DNA of 64,000 bases from Lutjanus erythropterus (lineage: Eukaryota > Chordata > Actinopteri > Lutjaniformes > Lutjanidae): contig CM034608.1 in assembly GCA_020091685.1 (NCBI GenBank), positions 2,351,465 to 2,415,464 of the forward strand, in the 5' to 3' direction. The notes beneath the pieces are model-generated. The model did no database searches. It saw only the letters and a list, made by a program, of their open reading frames with translations, and was not told where the DNA came from. The translations under genes were made by a program, and so were the position numbers. Shown one piece after another: positions 1 through 27,084 of this stretch (positions are counted from its first letter, which is position 1; each line of letters starts with the position of its first letter).

Positions 1-112
1 TACAGATAAAGCATGCACAAGTTTACATTCTAACATTTAGTTATGTTTGGACCTATTAATCAGTATATTAGAAGCAATGTGATGGTCTTTTGTTGTCCAT
101 TTTCTTTTCCAG

Positions 113-15277
<15,165 letters not shown>

Positions 15278-15710
15278 CCAGAGGGGTTTACGGTTCGTGC
15301 TGCCGCATTGCTTTGACAGGCAGCTCCTGTTTATACCTACTTTTTATTTGCCATAAAACTTGTCCGATTCGACAGAAGCTGAAAAACTGCAGTCCTGCCT
15401 TTTCACGCAGTTCCACATTTCCAGTTGCACATCATCTCTGTGGCCTGTTCACTGCAACACACTGCAATGTCCTTCAGATACTCAGTTCTCCACAAAAACC
15501 AGCCTGTCACAGTTCACTGACACACTCTTACCCTCACCAGGTCTGATTTCATGACACAGCATTTATTTTTTAACATGTTTTCTCTCTGCCAAATTGATTT
15601 GGAACTGTTTCATGCTGACTGTTTCTGTCATCGAGCAGTAAGATCAAAAGGTTGACACTGAATGAAACATGTTACCAGTGCAATAGTGAGTTTTTCCTCA
15701 TGAATTTGTC

Positions 15711-15730
15711 TTTTTTTTTTTTTTTTTTTA
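15711..15730 (+). repeat. Poly-T tract in pkn3 3' region
   Basis: About 20 uninterrupted T residues downstream of the pkn3 stop codon. Simple sequence in the presumed 3' untranslated region. Confidence 0.8.
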
Positions 15731-15894
15731 CAAATGGACATGGTGCCAGTGATGTCCCGACCACCAGCACTGCCCTCTCAAGTACCACATTGTAAATATT
15801 TGTGATCTTATTGAAGAGAATTGTACAAAAGAGTGTTCAGGCTAGACATAAAGAGAAAAAAAGAGAGGAGAAAAATTTAAAATTTAAAATTTTG

Positions 15895-16690
15895 CATTTT
15901 AAGAATAAAGTCGAAATTCCAGAAAACAAAAGAAAAAATAATCAGAGGAAGATTTTTTTTTCCTTTTTGAATTTTGACAGTAAAGTCAAACTGGAAAATA
16001 AAGTTGAAATACCATTTCAATAATAAAGTCAAAATGGTATTTCAACTTTATTCTCTTCATTCTCAACATTTTGACTTCACTGGACCAGTAATGAAAGTTC
16101 AACTTTATTCTTGAGACTTTGGCTTTATTTCTGACACTTTTACTTTACTCTCAACATTTTGACTTTACTTTCAACTTTATTCTCAATATTTAGATTTTAT
16201 TCTCAACACTTTGGCTTTATTCTCAACACTTCAGAATGATTTTTGACATTCTTGACACGTGGTTTTTTTTTCTCCACAGTTCAGCTTTGTTCTCGAAACT
16301 TTGGCTTTACTTTCAACATTCTGACTTTATCCTCAGCATTTTGACTTTATTTTCGAGTTTACTCTTGATATTTTAACTTTATTCTTCACACTTCCACTTA
16401 ATTCTTGACTTTATTCTCAATATTTTGACTTAATTGTTGATAGTTCAACTTTATTCTTGACACTTCCTCCTTTGACTTTATTCTCAACTCAACATTTTGA
16501 CTTTATTCCTGAGACTTTGACTTTATTTTTGGCATTCTGACCTCATTCTGGACATTTTGACTTCATTCTCAACATTTTTACTGTATTCTTGACACTTCAA
16601 CTTGGTTCTGAAAATGTAAAATTAAAAAAAAAATCTCTTTCCTCTCACCCTTTTCTCCTCATGCCTTGCCCTAATACTCCTCTGTAGAAC
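15895..16690. repeat. ATAAAGTC-type decayed minisatellite with orientation switch
   Basis: About 40 diverged units of a roughly 20-bp word. Left of about 16025 they read AATAAAGTCAAAATG; to the right they read as the reverse complement, TTTTGACTTTATTCTCAACA, up to about 16620. A C/T-rich segment and CATGCCTTGCCCTAATACTC close the array. The same family appears near 4600, 29085, 31795, 40590 and 42270. It lies in the presumed pkn3 3' untranslated region. Confidence 0.75.
15997..16052. repeat. Perfect 21-bp inverted repeat, 14-bp spacer
   Basis: Arms 15997-16017 (starting AATAAAGTTGAAATACCAT) and 16032-16052 are exact reverse complements. This is the point where the minisatellite units change direction, so it is probably the original fold-back junction of the array. 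Confidence 0.85.
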
Positions 16691-16940
16691 TGACCATGAA
16701 GTCCAAAGCCTTGAATCTACCTTCTGCTAGTTAGTATAACCATGTCCATCTAATGTTTTGGGGATGTAATATACTGAAAATAGCCCAAATGTAAATTTAA
16801 GTTCTTTCATAGATATTTCTCAGCCAATACAACTGTATTTTTAATATAATACTATCATGAAGATTATGCTTATATTATACTTATATCGAACAAACCAGCC
16901 TGTATGTTAAGTGTAAACTACATGAAGGAAAATATTAATG

Positions 16941-16946
16941 AATAAA
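16941..16946 (+). terminator. Candidate pkn3 polyadenylation signal
   Basis: AATAAA on the plus strand about 1.66 kb after the pkn3 stop. Earlier AATAAA words (near 15903) lie inside the minisatellite, so this is the first one in non-repetitive sequence. The true cleavage site cannot be decided from sequence alone. Confidence 0.4.
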
Positions 16947-16997
16947 TTTGTATCTGCTGGATTTTGAATAACCAGGAAACTCTTGGTGAAACATTGA

Positions 16998-17003
16998 TTT
17001 ATT
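16998..17003 (-). terminator. Candidate zdhhc12 polyadenylation signal
   Basis: TTTATT on the plus strand is AATAAA on the minus strand, about 3 kb beyond the zdhhc12 stop. It faces the plus-strand AATAAA at 16941. Other TTTATT words nearer the stop (for example around 17190) are also possible. Confidence 0.3.
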
Positions 17004-18117
17004 GATGTCTACAGTCATTTCAAAGTAGTAAAAAACATTGCATGACAGTATTGCATATAATTCAGAAGTACACAACATGAATTAAATGTTAATTCATAGA
17101 GACCAGAGCTCTCCCTGACGATGACTCAGTCCAACTGGAGGCAATCTGCATTTTGTCCAACACCACTGCTGTACACTGAACTCAACACCACATTTATTGC
17201 TGTCTTACAGGGATACTATTGCACAAGGAAAAAGCTCAAATGGAAATACCAAACAATGTATTGCACTCAAAGATCTCTACATACTCTTCCACTCCACTGT
17301 ATTCCTCCAGTTACTCAAAACAGTCATACAAAAATCTAAAGACATTTTCTGGTTCAAAAGAGTTTAAAAATTATATACAATATAAAATAGCTTGAAATGC
17401 TGTCCAGTGAAAGTCAAAGCATCCTGTACATCATGGTTGGATTAAATGCTGAGAACAATACAGTACAGTTTTTACACATTTTAAAATATTCAGATTTCAA
17501 TATTAAGAAAAAATGATTGCAATTTGTCATTCTTTCACTTCAACTGACCGCTGTTGAAGCAAGTGGACCCTGTAAAACCTCTGTGCAGAATAAATGACTC
17601 AGCAATTACAGTAATTTATCACATGAAACAACAGAATCAAACCCTTGATACTAAAAATGACAAATGTACCAGTTTTTAATAAATGTCTCCAACCTGTTCA
17701 TCAGAGAAACCATAGCAACCATAGATCTGGATTGTCTACACATGCACCTAAAACAAGTCTATTTTTAATCAAATGCTTCTGCAATATTTGACAAGTATTA
17801 AGAGTAAACTTGAGAGTTAATTAACAGTCCGATCAGTCATTTACCATGTGTCATGGTGAGACCAGGAGTACTTCAAACATGTAATTACTACCCACATAAA
17901 TGATTCAGTGGGGGAGGCAGGAGTGAGGGTCATGTGGGAAGTGGGTGCATAAACAAGGATCAAACTTTAGTCAACAGGGTTTCATGACTAGCTTCACTCC
18001 AAGCCTTAAGATTGGACAGTAAAGTGCCTGCGGGGGCAATAGTACACTTGAATGGTTGTAAACAATTGTTAGAATGAGGGCTGTAGTGCTGGTAACCTGT
18101 TGTCCATATAGACATAA

Positions 18118-19712
18118 CTAAAGCTGTGTTTCCACTATAAGTACCCAGAGCTGTAAGTCCCAGGAACAACTAAGGAACTAAAATGTTTCTTCATCATTTC
18201 TATTGCGGTCTAAAGACCCCAAAGATTAGGTAGATTAGGGGTCTCATTTATAAAACAGACTTAAAATCAATGTTGATCTTATGTATGACTTACCCATAAA
18301 ACCACATATAAGTAGTTACTTCTAAAACCATACTTTGACGTGGAAATGATTACGTGTTTGTCATTGTTTGGCAACTCACTCTTTAGTCCACTACCATCTT
18401 CCAAAATATTTCCTTTTCTCTTTTGGCCCATGGTTATGCCAGACTGAACCATCATCTGTGCTGCATTACAGAGGAGGAAGTTGCTGATTTTAAGACAGGC
18501 ACCGTCAAATTAATCTGATTTTATAGATCAAAGGTGAGGAAGATGCTTATGGGCTTCTTAGAACCTGTGTAAGCAAGGTTTTTTACGTTCAGTATCTTTT
18601 ATGAATCAAACACAAGTATGTCACGTCATCATCACACTCATATGATGACAGCATTCATGCCACACTGAACTGTCTGTCTATAGAGGCTCTGTATTGTCCA
18701 TGCAGTTCAAAGCATCCAGCAGCCAAAATTTCTGTGCAGTATGTAGTTTTCCTTCAATATGTGTGAATTTCTGATCTACTTTCCATCAACACGATGCATG
18801 ATTGTGGCATAAGCACGGCTGTGTGTGTGTGTGTGCAGGGAAAAATAAAGAGTGCTGGTGGCTGCCCTCAGAGTAGACAGGTGTTCAATCCGAGCAGAGC
18901 GATTCAGTTTTAACAGTGAAGTTGTCTAGTGACAGTAAATGTACAGTTTGCCCATGAAAACATGGCAGAAAAAGTTCAGGAAGTTCCTGTGTTTTGTTCC
19001 ACACCTGGAGGATAAAGCAATGGGAGAGTCTGTTTGTCTGCCTGGAGCACAATGAACTCTCTGCTCTGCCAAGGTTACAACATCTGGATAAAAAACTCTT
19101 TGTAGTACCTTTTCACTGGGCACTAGCCTTGTGTTCACATATTGTTGAAAAAATAGACGAAGTCCAAATAAATGCTTCAGGTTGTGTTTACACCTGTCAG
19201 ACTCAGCTGGGATGAGAGACACGAGAGCTGCTGCAGACAGCTGCACTGATAAAAATGAAAGTGTTTCTGCTGCATGACATTTACAAGTGAAAGTTCAAGT
19301 ACAAATCTAAGAACATTTTTATAAATGAGACCCCTAATGTATGAAAAAGTGACAGCTGTTTTTTCACCTCATATTTGTGTGTCCACCTTATGGTGGGTTG
19401 CTGTTTCCAATTCCTGCTGGATTTTGTCCTCAGTATAAATACTTTTTTAAAAACTCCATGCTGATGAACAAAATACAAATTGATTTGTGGCTTCATGTTT
19501 TTAAACATGGGGGCTAAAATAAAATGATGTGTGTAATGTTCAGCACTGCATGCCCCACCCCCAAAGTTCCTGTACTTTTTGAAAGTACTAGTACTACAGC
19601 AGGGACTGTGTAACTTAATTTAGACCCTGGTCCCTGCTGTGGAAACACACTAAGTTCCTCCAAAGGGTTCCTAGTCTCTGGGGAAAGTGTCTGCAGTGGA
19701 AACATGACTTAA
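18118..19712. mobile_element. Outer non-autonomous DNA transposon, interrupted by a second element
   Basis: The left end CTAAAGCTGTGTTTCCACTA is mirrored by the right end CAGTGGAAACATGACTTAAG. Inside the right part, TCCCTGCTGTGGAAACACAC and AAAGTACTAGTACT repeat the same words. No transposase frame is visible. The middle is occupied by a second inverted-repeat element (18235-19338), so the two are nested. Confidence 0.6.
18235..19338. mobile_element. Inner inverted-repeat transposon (about 1.1 kb)
   Basis: The left end TTAGGGGTCTCATTTATAAA has an exact reverse complement at the right end (TTTATAAATGAGACCCCTAA, about 19318-19338). The interior holds no long reading frame, so the element is non-autonomous. 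PIF/Harbinger-like ends are possible, but no target duplication could be assigned. Confidence 0.7.
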
Positions 19713-20041
19713 GAGCAGGTACATGTACCTCATTCAGGGGCACATGACACAACTTTTATAACCTGTTGACAGCCACTTATGGACAGGAGGAAAAAAAACG
19801 GGAAATGTGGAGTGCGTCAACAGAGGACGACACAAGCAAGTAGTCCAGTGCAGTGCTGAAGCACTGAGAGGACAGATGTTCAACAGTCATGGCACAACAA
19901 CACAGGTGCCTCTACAAAGGTAAACTGCACACAAGGATAGTTCATCTCCCAACTTTGTGGTCAAGTTTGTGATCCTCAGATCCAGACAAGTTCATGAGTG
20001 AAATCCAGTCTTTCAAGTCTGTTCATGGTCATCATGTGCTT

Positions 20042-23000
20042 CTAGACCTGGTCGCTGCCCTCCTTGAAGTACACCTGCTCCCACACCACGGTGCCCCACA
20101 CGCAGAAGAAACCCCACAGGTTGTGGAATGTGCCGCGGTCGAAGGGGTTTTCGTCGGCGCCGCAGTGCTTGAGGTAGGAGATGCGGTGGCGCGACATGAA
20201 CTCCCAGGTGGTGGTGTTGAGGGAGACCAGGTAGAGGTGGGAGCCGAGCAGGAGCAGCACGATCAGCGACAGCAGAGCCACCAGCACGGCCACAGCCAGC
20301 AGCATGCCGTTGGTGCGCAACCACATCTGCCAAGTGGGGGCATAGCTGAAACCCGTCCTGAGGAAACAAGTATATGGACAAATCTTCTAACATTTAACAG
20401 AACCACACTCCTATTTGTAATTACAGTTTAGAAAAGTGACAGCATTTCTTCTATCAAAATAAATTCTCATTAGGGCTGCACCACATGATAAAACAGACAT
20501 ACTGTGATCATCTTGACTGATATTGCAATATGTGATACGATTAGTGGGAATGATCATTTTGCATCACAATTTTCATCTTTACTGAAAGAAAAAAAAATTA
20601 ATGATGATGTGACATTTGTTGAGGTCTGTACCAAACAAGCATGTTTCTGTACATCTCGAAAAAAAACTGTTTTAGGCCACAGCATCTCTGCAGCTCTACA
20701 GTGCCTCATTATAATGCAGTTTTCTCACTCATTTTTCCTTTTTCAAAAAACTGCATTTGGTTCTGCAATCTGGATATTGCACTTAGCCATACTGTCATTT
20801 TGATAACATAGTCTAGCGATTAAATGTTGTTTGCCATACCAGCAGGAAAGAAGCCATGTGTGGTGGTTGTGCAGCTGCAGCATTAATGATGATGGTGACA
20901 GTGTTGAACTCACCAGGCGATGTGCAGCCCCCACAGCAGCACCAGCAGCTGGACAGCCAGGTACAGCACGAACCAGCGGTGGTTCCTTTCACCAACACAG
21001 TTCTCTATCCAGGGGCAGTGATGGTCGTAACGCCGCACACAGTGCTGACACGTCTGGCAGTGCTTTGACCTCATTGGCTGCTGCTTGGAATACACATCAT
21101 TGTGTTAAGAGGAAACACTGGATTAAACATCACACATTCATGCTTTGTAGAGTGGCAGCGTTAAGTGTAACTCTGTTATTCTTACACAGTCTGATCTGTG
21201 CTCGCTCTGGTCAGTGTTCTGTGAAGCTGATTCTGACCAGTGGTGTGAAAAAAATAGCTTCTGTTGTTCATCAGCCTGGAAAAATTAGTTATAATGAGAT
21301 TTATGAGGCTATAGACCTTTACTGAGCCACAGAACACACACGATGTCCCCAGTGGAGACTGTGTGGGACTGTGTACCACTGCTTCGCTACACAGTACTGT
21401 CTGTCTTGGGAAAACAGCCATATGAACCATCTGTTAAGTCACAGAGAGCAACAGAACATCCAGGGAGCTGCAGAGAGCTCACCATGGTGTTCAGGGCAGG
21501 GAGAAAAACTACACACTCAGAGAAACATGGAAATATGTCTGAATAGAAAGCAACTGGATGGTCTTCAGTTGTTATATTTACAACAGAAAAATGCTGACAC
21601 ACAAGCTTTTTGCTGTTGTTATGTTGTGTGTTGAAATGCTGTCATGACTTGAACAATCAATGTCCATCCATTTAGGGTGGAAGTTGAGGCCTGACTGCTA
21701 CAGAATACAACTGATATACAGCAGAAGAAGCAACACTATTTTACACAGAGAACACTGACATAAAATTCACAGCCTGTGAAATGTGGTTGAAAGCTCCAGA
21801 AGCTAGTAAATTGACCTTTGTGTAAAGATTCCTCTGTCCAAATGTATGTTATTGCAGTTCTTTGGGTTTAGAGTGAAATAATGACCTGTACTTCTCAACT
21901 GCTTAAATTTATAATAAATTTCACACAGTACCAGAAAACACTGGATCTAGATCAGATTGGCTTGTTGTCTTGCGTTGGGGAAAGGTGATCGATCATTGCC
22001 TGCCAAGTCTAAATGTAGGCAGTGTGGGACATGCTGCACACAGAATCAGTTGGCTGGTTTGTAATCTGTTTCAGGGGTCAAACACACACACTTATTTGTT
22101 ATTGGTTGAAGCTGCAACTATGCTGGTCAAAGTTCAAGTGTGAATCTGCTTTGCCACTGGAAGCATAGGTTTTCTTCAACCTCATGCTTGCACAGAATGG
22201 CTGTGAACGGGAATATTCAACAAAATTAATCTTGCACGTGTGTGACCGTGCCCTTAGGGCGGAGATATACTTGCTGTTTGATCATGCGTTTGCGTTCGCG
22301 TATGCGTCGCGTTAATTTCTGAGGACGCGCACAACCATCCAAATGGACGCAGGATACACGAGGCAGCCATGAAGCGTAGGGATGCGTAGGGGTGCGTATG
22401 CGAACGCGTAGTTTAAAGCAAGTATATCTCCGCCCTAAGTCTGTATAAACAAGTCTTGTCAATCAATTAGATAGTGATACCAGGTTCCAACCAAGTCTTT
22501 TAATGTTAGAACAGTTTAACTTCAGTTTACACTGGGATCACATATTGTGCTTTTAATCAGCTTAAATGTTACAGAAAGAAAGTGAAAGACAAAATACAGA
22601 CATGCAGTCAATGTCAAGTGACACATATGGGTGCTTGGCAAAACATCATGGCCACACCCCTTCTACTGGGATAAAAAAAATCCTGAGAATCCTGTACATA
22701 TTAATGCAATTTGACATGTGTTTGTATTACAGTTTTGACAAGCTTGTATGCATTAATTTCAAGCTACACATTAGGCAATGTCTACCAAACATTGCAATGG
22801 TTGATATATTGCTGCGTCTAAAAGAGTCTTTGTCTCAACACCACATGTCCATAACTTAGTTATGTTAAAAAGAAAATAATAAACACAACATGGACATGTA
22901 GTACAATGAACAACAGCAACAGCTTCTTTTAATTTTCCCTCCCACATGTCAAAAGCAGAATTTAGGCAACAACTCTATGCCACACTACTCCTGTTAAAGT

Positions 23001-26000
23001 GGATCACTGAGCCGACACAGTGGGTATAAAAAGCTCATATTGAAGGTAACATGAGGCTAAGTGTTGTCTGTAAATAACCATCCTGTCAACAGACAAGTGC
23101 TTGATATAAGCCAGGATGAGATTTAGTCAGAGGCGACAGTCTGACACTGCTGTGCTGTATGACCAAACTCCCACTCAAGCTAATGTTAGCTCTCCATCAG
23201 CAGTGACTGTCAGCAGCATCCTTTAGCTATTTTACCACACTGACAGTGAATATTCATGGATCTAATGTGCCTCAAACCTGCTACACAGCAGCTTTCAGCA
23301 TTTCTATGTGTCATTTGTTATTTGAAAGCGCAATCTTTTCCCCAAAATGGGATGCAGCCTTGGCAACTGGTGCTTGATGACATGCCCACTCACTGCTGTA
23401 CACAGAGACCTAAATAACTCCTGTTCCTGTATCATATGGTGCTTTGTGTTGGCTGTACAGGTGTGTAACATAGAACTGTGGTGCCTGGCAACCCATCTGT
23501 TATTCTATACCACTGAGGGAGTGATCCTACAAGTACTGTAGGACATCAAGTGTCATGTATCAGTCAGAGAGCTACACTGACACCACAGAGAGATGACACG
23601 TTACAGACACCATGTCCAATCAATCAATCCTGCAGGCAAAGAACAAACAAGTCTTCCTTTTTATCAGTCAAACACATGGACCAAGTTCTATACAACTGAG
23701 CAGATGAGCAGACACTCAGTTTTTTTTCTTTTTTTTTTGGTCAGACATCTGTTTTCTATGATGGTCTGGTAGCTCAGTTGGTATTGCATTCGCCCCATAT
23801 ACTGAGGCTGTGAGTCCTCTGCAGCAGCCATGGGTTGGACTCCCACGTACAGCCTTTTGCTGCATGTCATTCCCCCACTGTCTCTCCCCCCCAACACCGT
23901 TATATTCTATATACCCCCCCCACCCCACCCAAAAAAGAAAGTATATATATGCAAAAAAAAATATATATATATACACATATTTTTAACACACTGGTATCAG
24001 ACGGTAGTCAGTATTTGTCAATGCAAAGTTCAGGTATCATAATTGGTAACAGGAAGGAAAAAAATGGAATCAGTACATCTCTAAGGTCTAAGGTCTCTAA
24101 GGATTCTGCAATTCTGTTTTCCTGTCAAACTCCAGCAGTGTTTCATGGACTAAAAAACTAAACCCACTCTTCAATCAGTATGAGGGTGAGTAGATAATGA
24201 CTGAATTTTCATTTTTGAGGGAACTATAACTTTAACCCTGCCATGTCAGAGTGCTCTACATGAGCCCGTGGCAGCATGCTGACGTGGTGGACAGCTTACC
24301 TGAAGCAGACAGTGGCCACAGCGGCGCTGTCGCAGGGATTTGGTGGTGGGTGGAATCATGTCCTGTTGCTCTTCAGTCACTCCCAGCGTGAACTGACACA
24401 ACACACGAGACAAACTGGTCAGTCAGGGAAGACACTGGCTATTTTCAGATCCCACTTTTATCATGACTGCTGTGTCATTTATATTCCCGCAAACACATCA
24501 TCCAACTGTGCTGTTAGGTACTTTTGGACTTCTTGCATATTTACAGAGTTTTACCATTTATTATATATATTCTTATTTGTATTATTTGTATTATACTATT
24601 ATTCTATTCTACTTATTGTGTTAGTCTTGCGCTTTTACTCTTCTTTTTTTTTAATTGTTTTTTTTATTAAGTTTTCAAGCATTAAATCTGAACAATGACA
24701 TTTCAACAAAGAAAATAAGTATAATATCCCCAACCCTGGCAAGAAAATAAATAAATAGATCAAATCAAATCAATATAAATAAGGAAAAAAAAAAAAAAAA
24801 AAAAAAAAAGAACTTGTGTATGGTGTGGTTACAGCTAAATCTTTGACTAACTAAGAAGGAAATATCACTGCACTCTCTGCACTGTATTCTCCATGATACT
24901 GACAATTATACTGACAACAAACTACTACAATGTCAGATTACTCCTTATATTCTAGTCAAGTCTCTCCCTGGTGTACAGATGTACTGACTGCAAAACAGCA
25001 ATGCATCAAATGTATGCAACACCTGCACTGCAACACAATACATCTGCAATGCCATGAGGCAGCAGTAAGAGACACTGTCAGCTGAAATCAATAAGCTCAG
25101 GTCAGGGACAGTCCTTTTAAGAATATATTATCAAGGAAAATGGCTAAAGACAACAAATAAAAGACCATTTTATGTTTGGTAAAGAAAAATAGTTGCTGGG
25201 ATTATTACCCCAAAATATAAGTGCCCCACATATTTTAACCAATAACATCTCACCTGCCTTTACAAATATTATAATGTACTGTTAACTCCACATCCCTGTA
25301 AACATCATCACTGCTTTTTGACTCTTGTTACCAATTCTGATAAAGAACTTTTACATGCGTAGTGACAGGAATATAAATTAGGGTCCTTAGTTACCTGTAA
25401 ATCACTGTCATCAGACAAGATGAAGCCTGGGTCCATCAGAGACACAGCAATAGAGCAGACACCAGCACCAGCAGGACGAAGAGCACAGGCTGGACGAGGC
25501 TGGCCTGTCTCCTCCTGCTTCCTCAGCTCTGCAACCACAACACACACACACACACAGAGGAGACTGTTTGAGCTCATCAATACACACTGATGTCCTGCTG
25601 AGAGGCCCCAGGCTCAGTCTGACTCCACAGGCTAGGTAGTCCTGCCTTGGCAAGTTTGTGGTGGGATTTAACTACATTTACTCAAATACTGTACTGCAGC
25701 ACAAATTCAAGGTAAGCTACTTGTACTTACTTAATTATTAATACATGAGAGTTTAAATTTTTCCACCACAATACTTCTACCCACTACATCACAGGAGACA
25801 AAAATGTATTTTTCACTCCACTGGCAGCTTTAGTCACTAGTTACTTTTCAGATTACAATTCATTTTTGTCCCCTTGTGTCCAGTGTTTGTGTCCAATCTC
25901 CAGATGCACTGACTTTGAATGTTTGTGATAAACTGAAGGATGCAGTGTTCCTCTACATGTTGAGAAAATTCTCCTCCTTCTTCAGCTAAACAATAATTGT

Positions 26001-26932
26001 CAGGAAACTGAAAACAGGCTGTTTTTCTGACACCATGAAAAGTTGACATTTAGAGATTTGTGTCTCTCACAGGTCAGCCATGATGCTGCAAACATGATGA
26101 TGATCTTACAGGATATGATGAGCTAAACCCTAGACATCAACAGCAGTAAAATGCAACATACACATTAATGCAGCAGTAATATCAATACAGAAACATCAGA
26201 TGTAATATAAAACACTGACAGGAGAATTTTACAGCACATTGACTACTGTTGCTTTTCATACCACAAGTAAGTTTAAATAAAACTTACGACTTTTACTTAG
26301 GTCAGTTTTTAATTATAGCCCAATTATCAGCCCAATATTGGCGATCAGAGATATAATGGCCTATCAGTATTGACATATAGGTCACCAATATGTGTCAGTT
26401 TCTTTTTATACACAACATAATGCAGACTGTTTTATTTTTAGCTTTTATTTTTAGCTTTTTAGTTTTTACTAAAAACTTTTTTAGTTTTTATTTTTAGTTT
26501 TTATTTTTTTAGCTTTTAGCTTTTTAGCATTTTTGCATATTTGATCCTTTTTCATAATTCAGTATACACATTTATGTATATAGACAGATATATGTGTGTG
26601 TGCTTAATTTCAAGATAGTTATAATTATTTAATTATATAAAAAATATCAGTGAAAGGTTACTGTTTCAGTGCCTTGATGCCTATTTGGACAATACATTTC
26701 ATTGTTAAACTGTAAAATATCCTGCCTCCACTGCAAAAAATGCGTTTATATGTCATACTCTGTATAATGTATTCTGTATAAAGAATATCAGCTAGTCTCT
26801 GACTCTATTCACAGTGCAGACAGTACAGTATTAGTACTTTTACTGAAGAACAGGATCTGAATACTTATTCTCCCACTGACTTTAATTTTTCATTTCATTT
26901 CCCGGCTAACATCATAAATATATATATATATG

Positions 26933-26995
<63 letters not shown>

Positions 26996-27006
26996 GTGTG
27001 TGTATA

Positions 27007-27084
<78 letters not shown>

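Noticed and set aside
19994..20431. 145-residue plus-strand open frame
   Set aside because: Antisense shadow of the GC-rich last exon of zdhhc12.
20831..21325. 164-residue plus-strand open frame
   Set aside because: Runs antisense across the catalytic exon of zdhhc12 and its introns; the minus strand has the DHHC motif and splice sites.
23762..23850. Possible tRNA gene
   Set aside because: A- and B-box-like words exist, but their spacing is too wide, no cloverleaf forms, and a SINE body follows.
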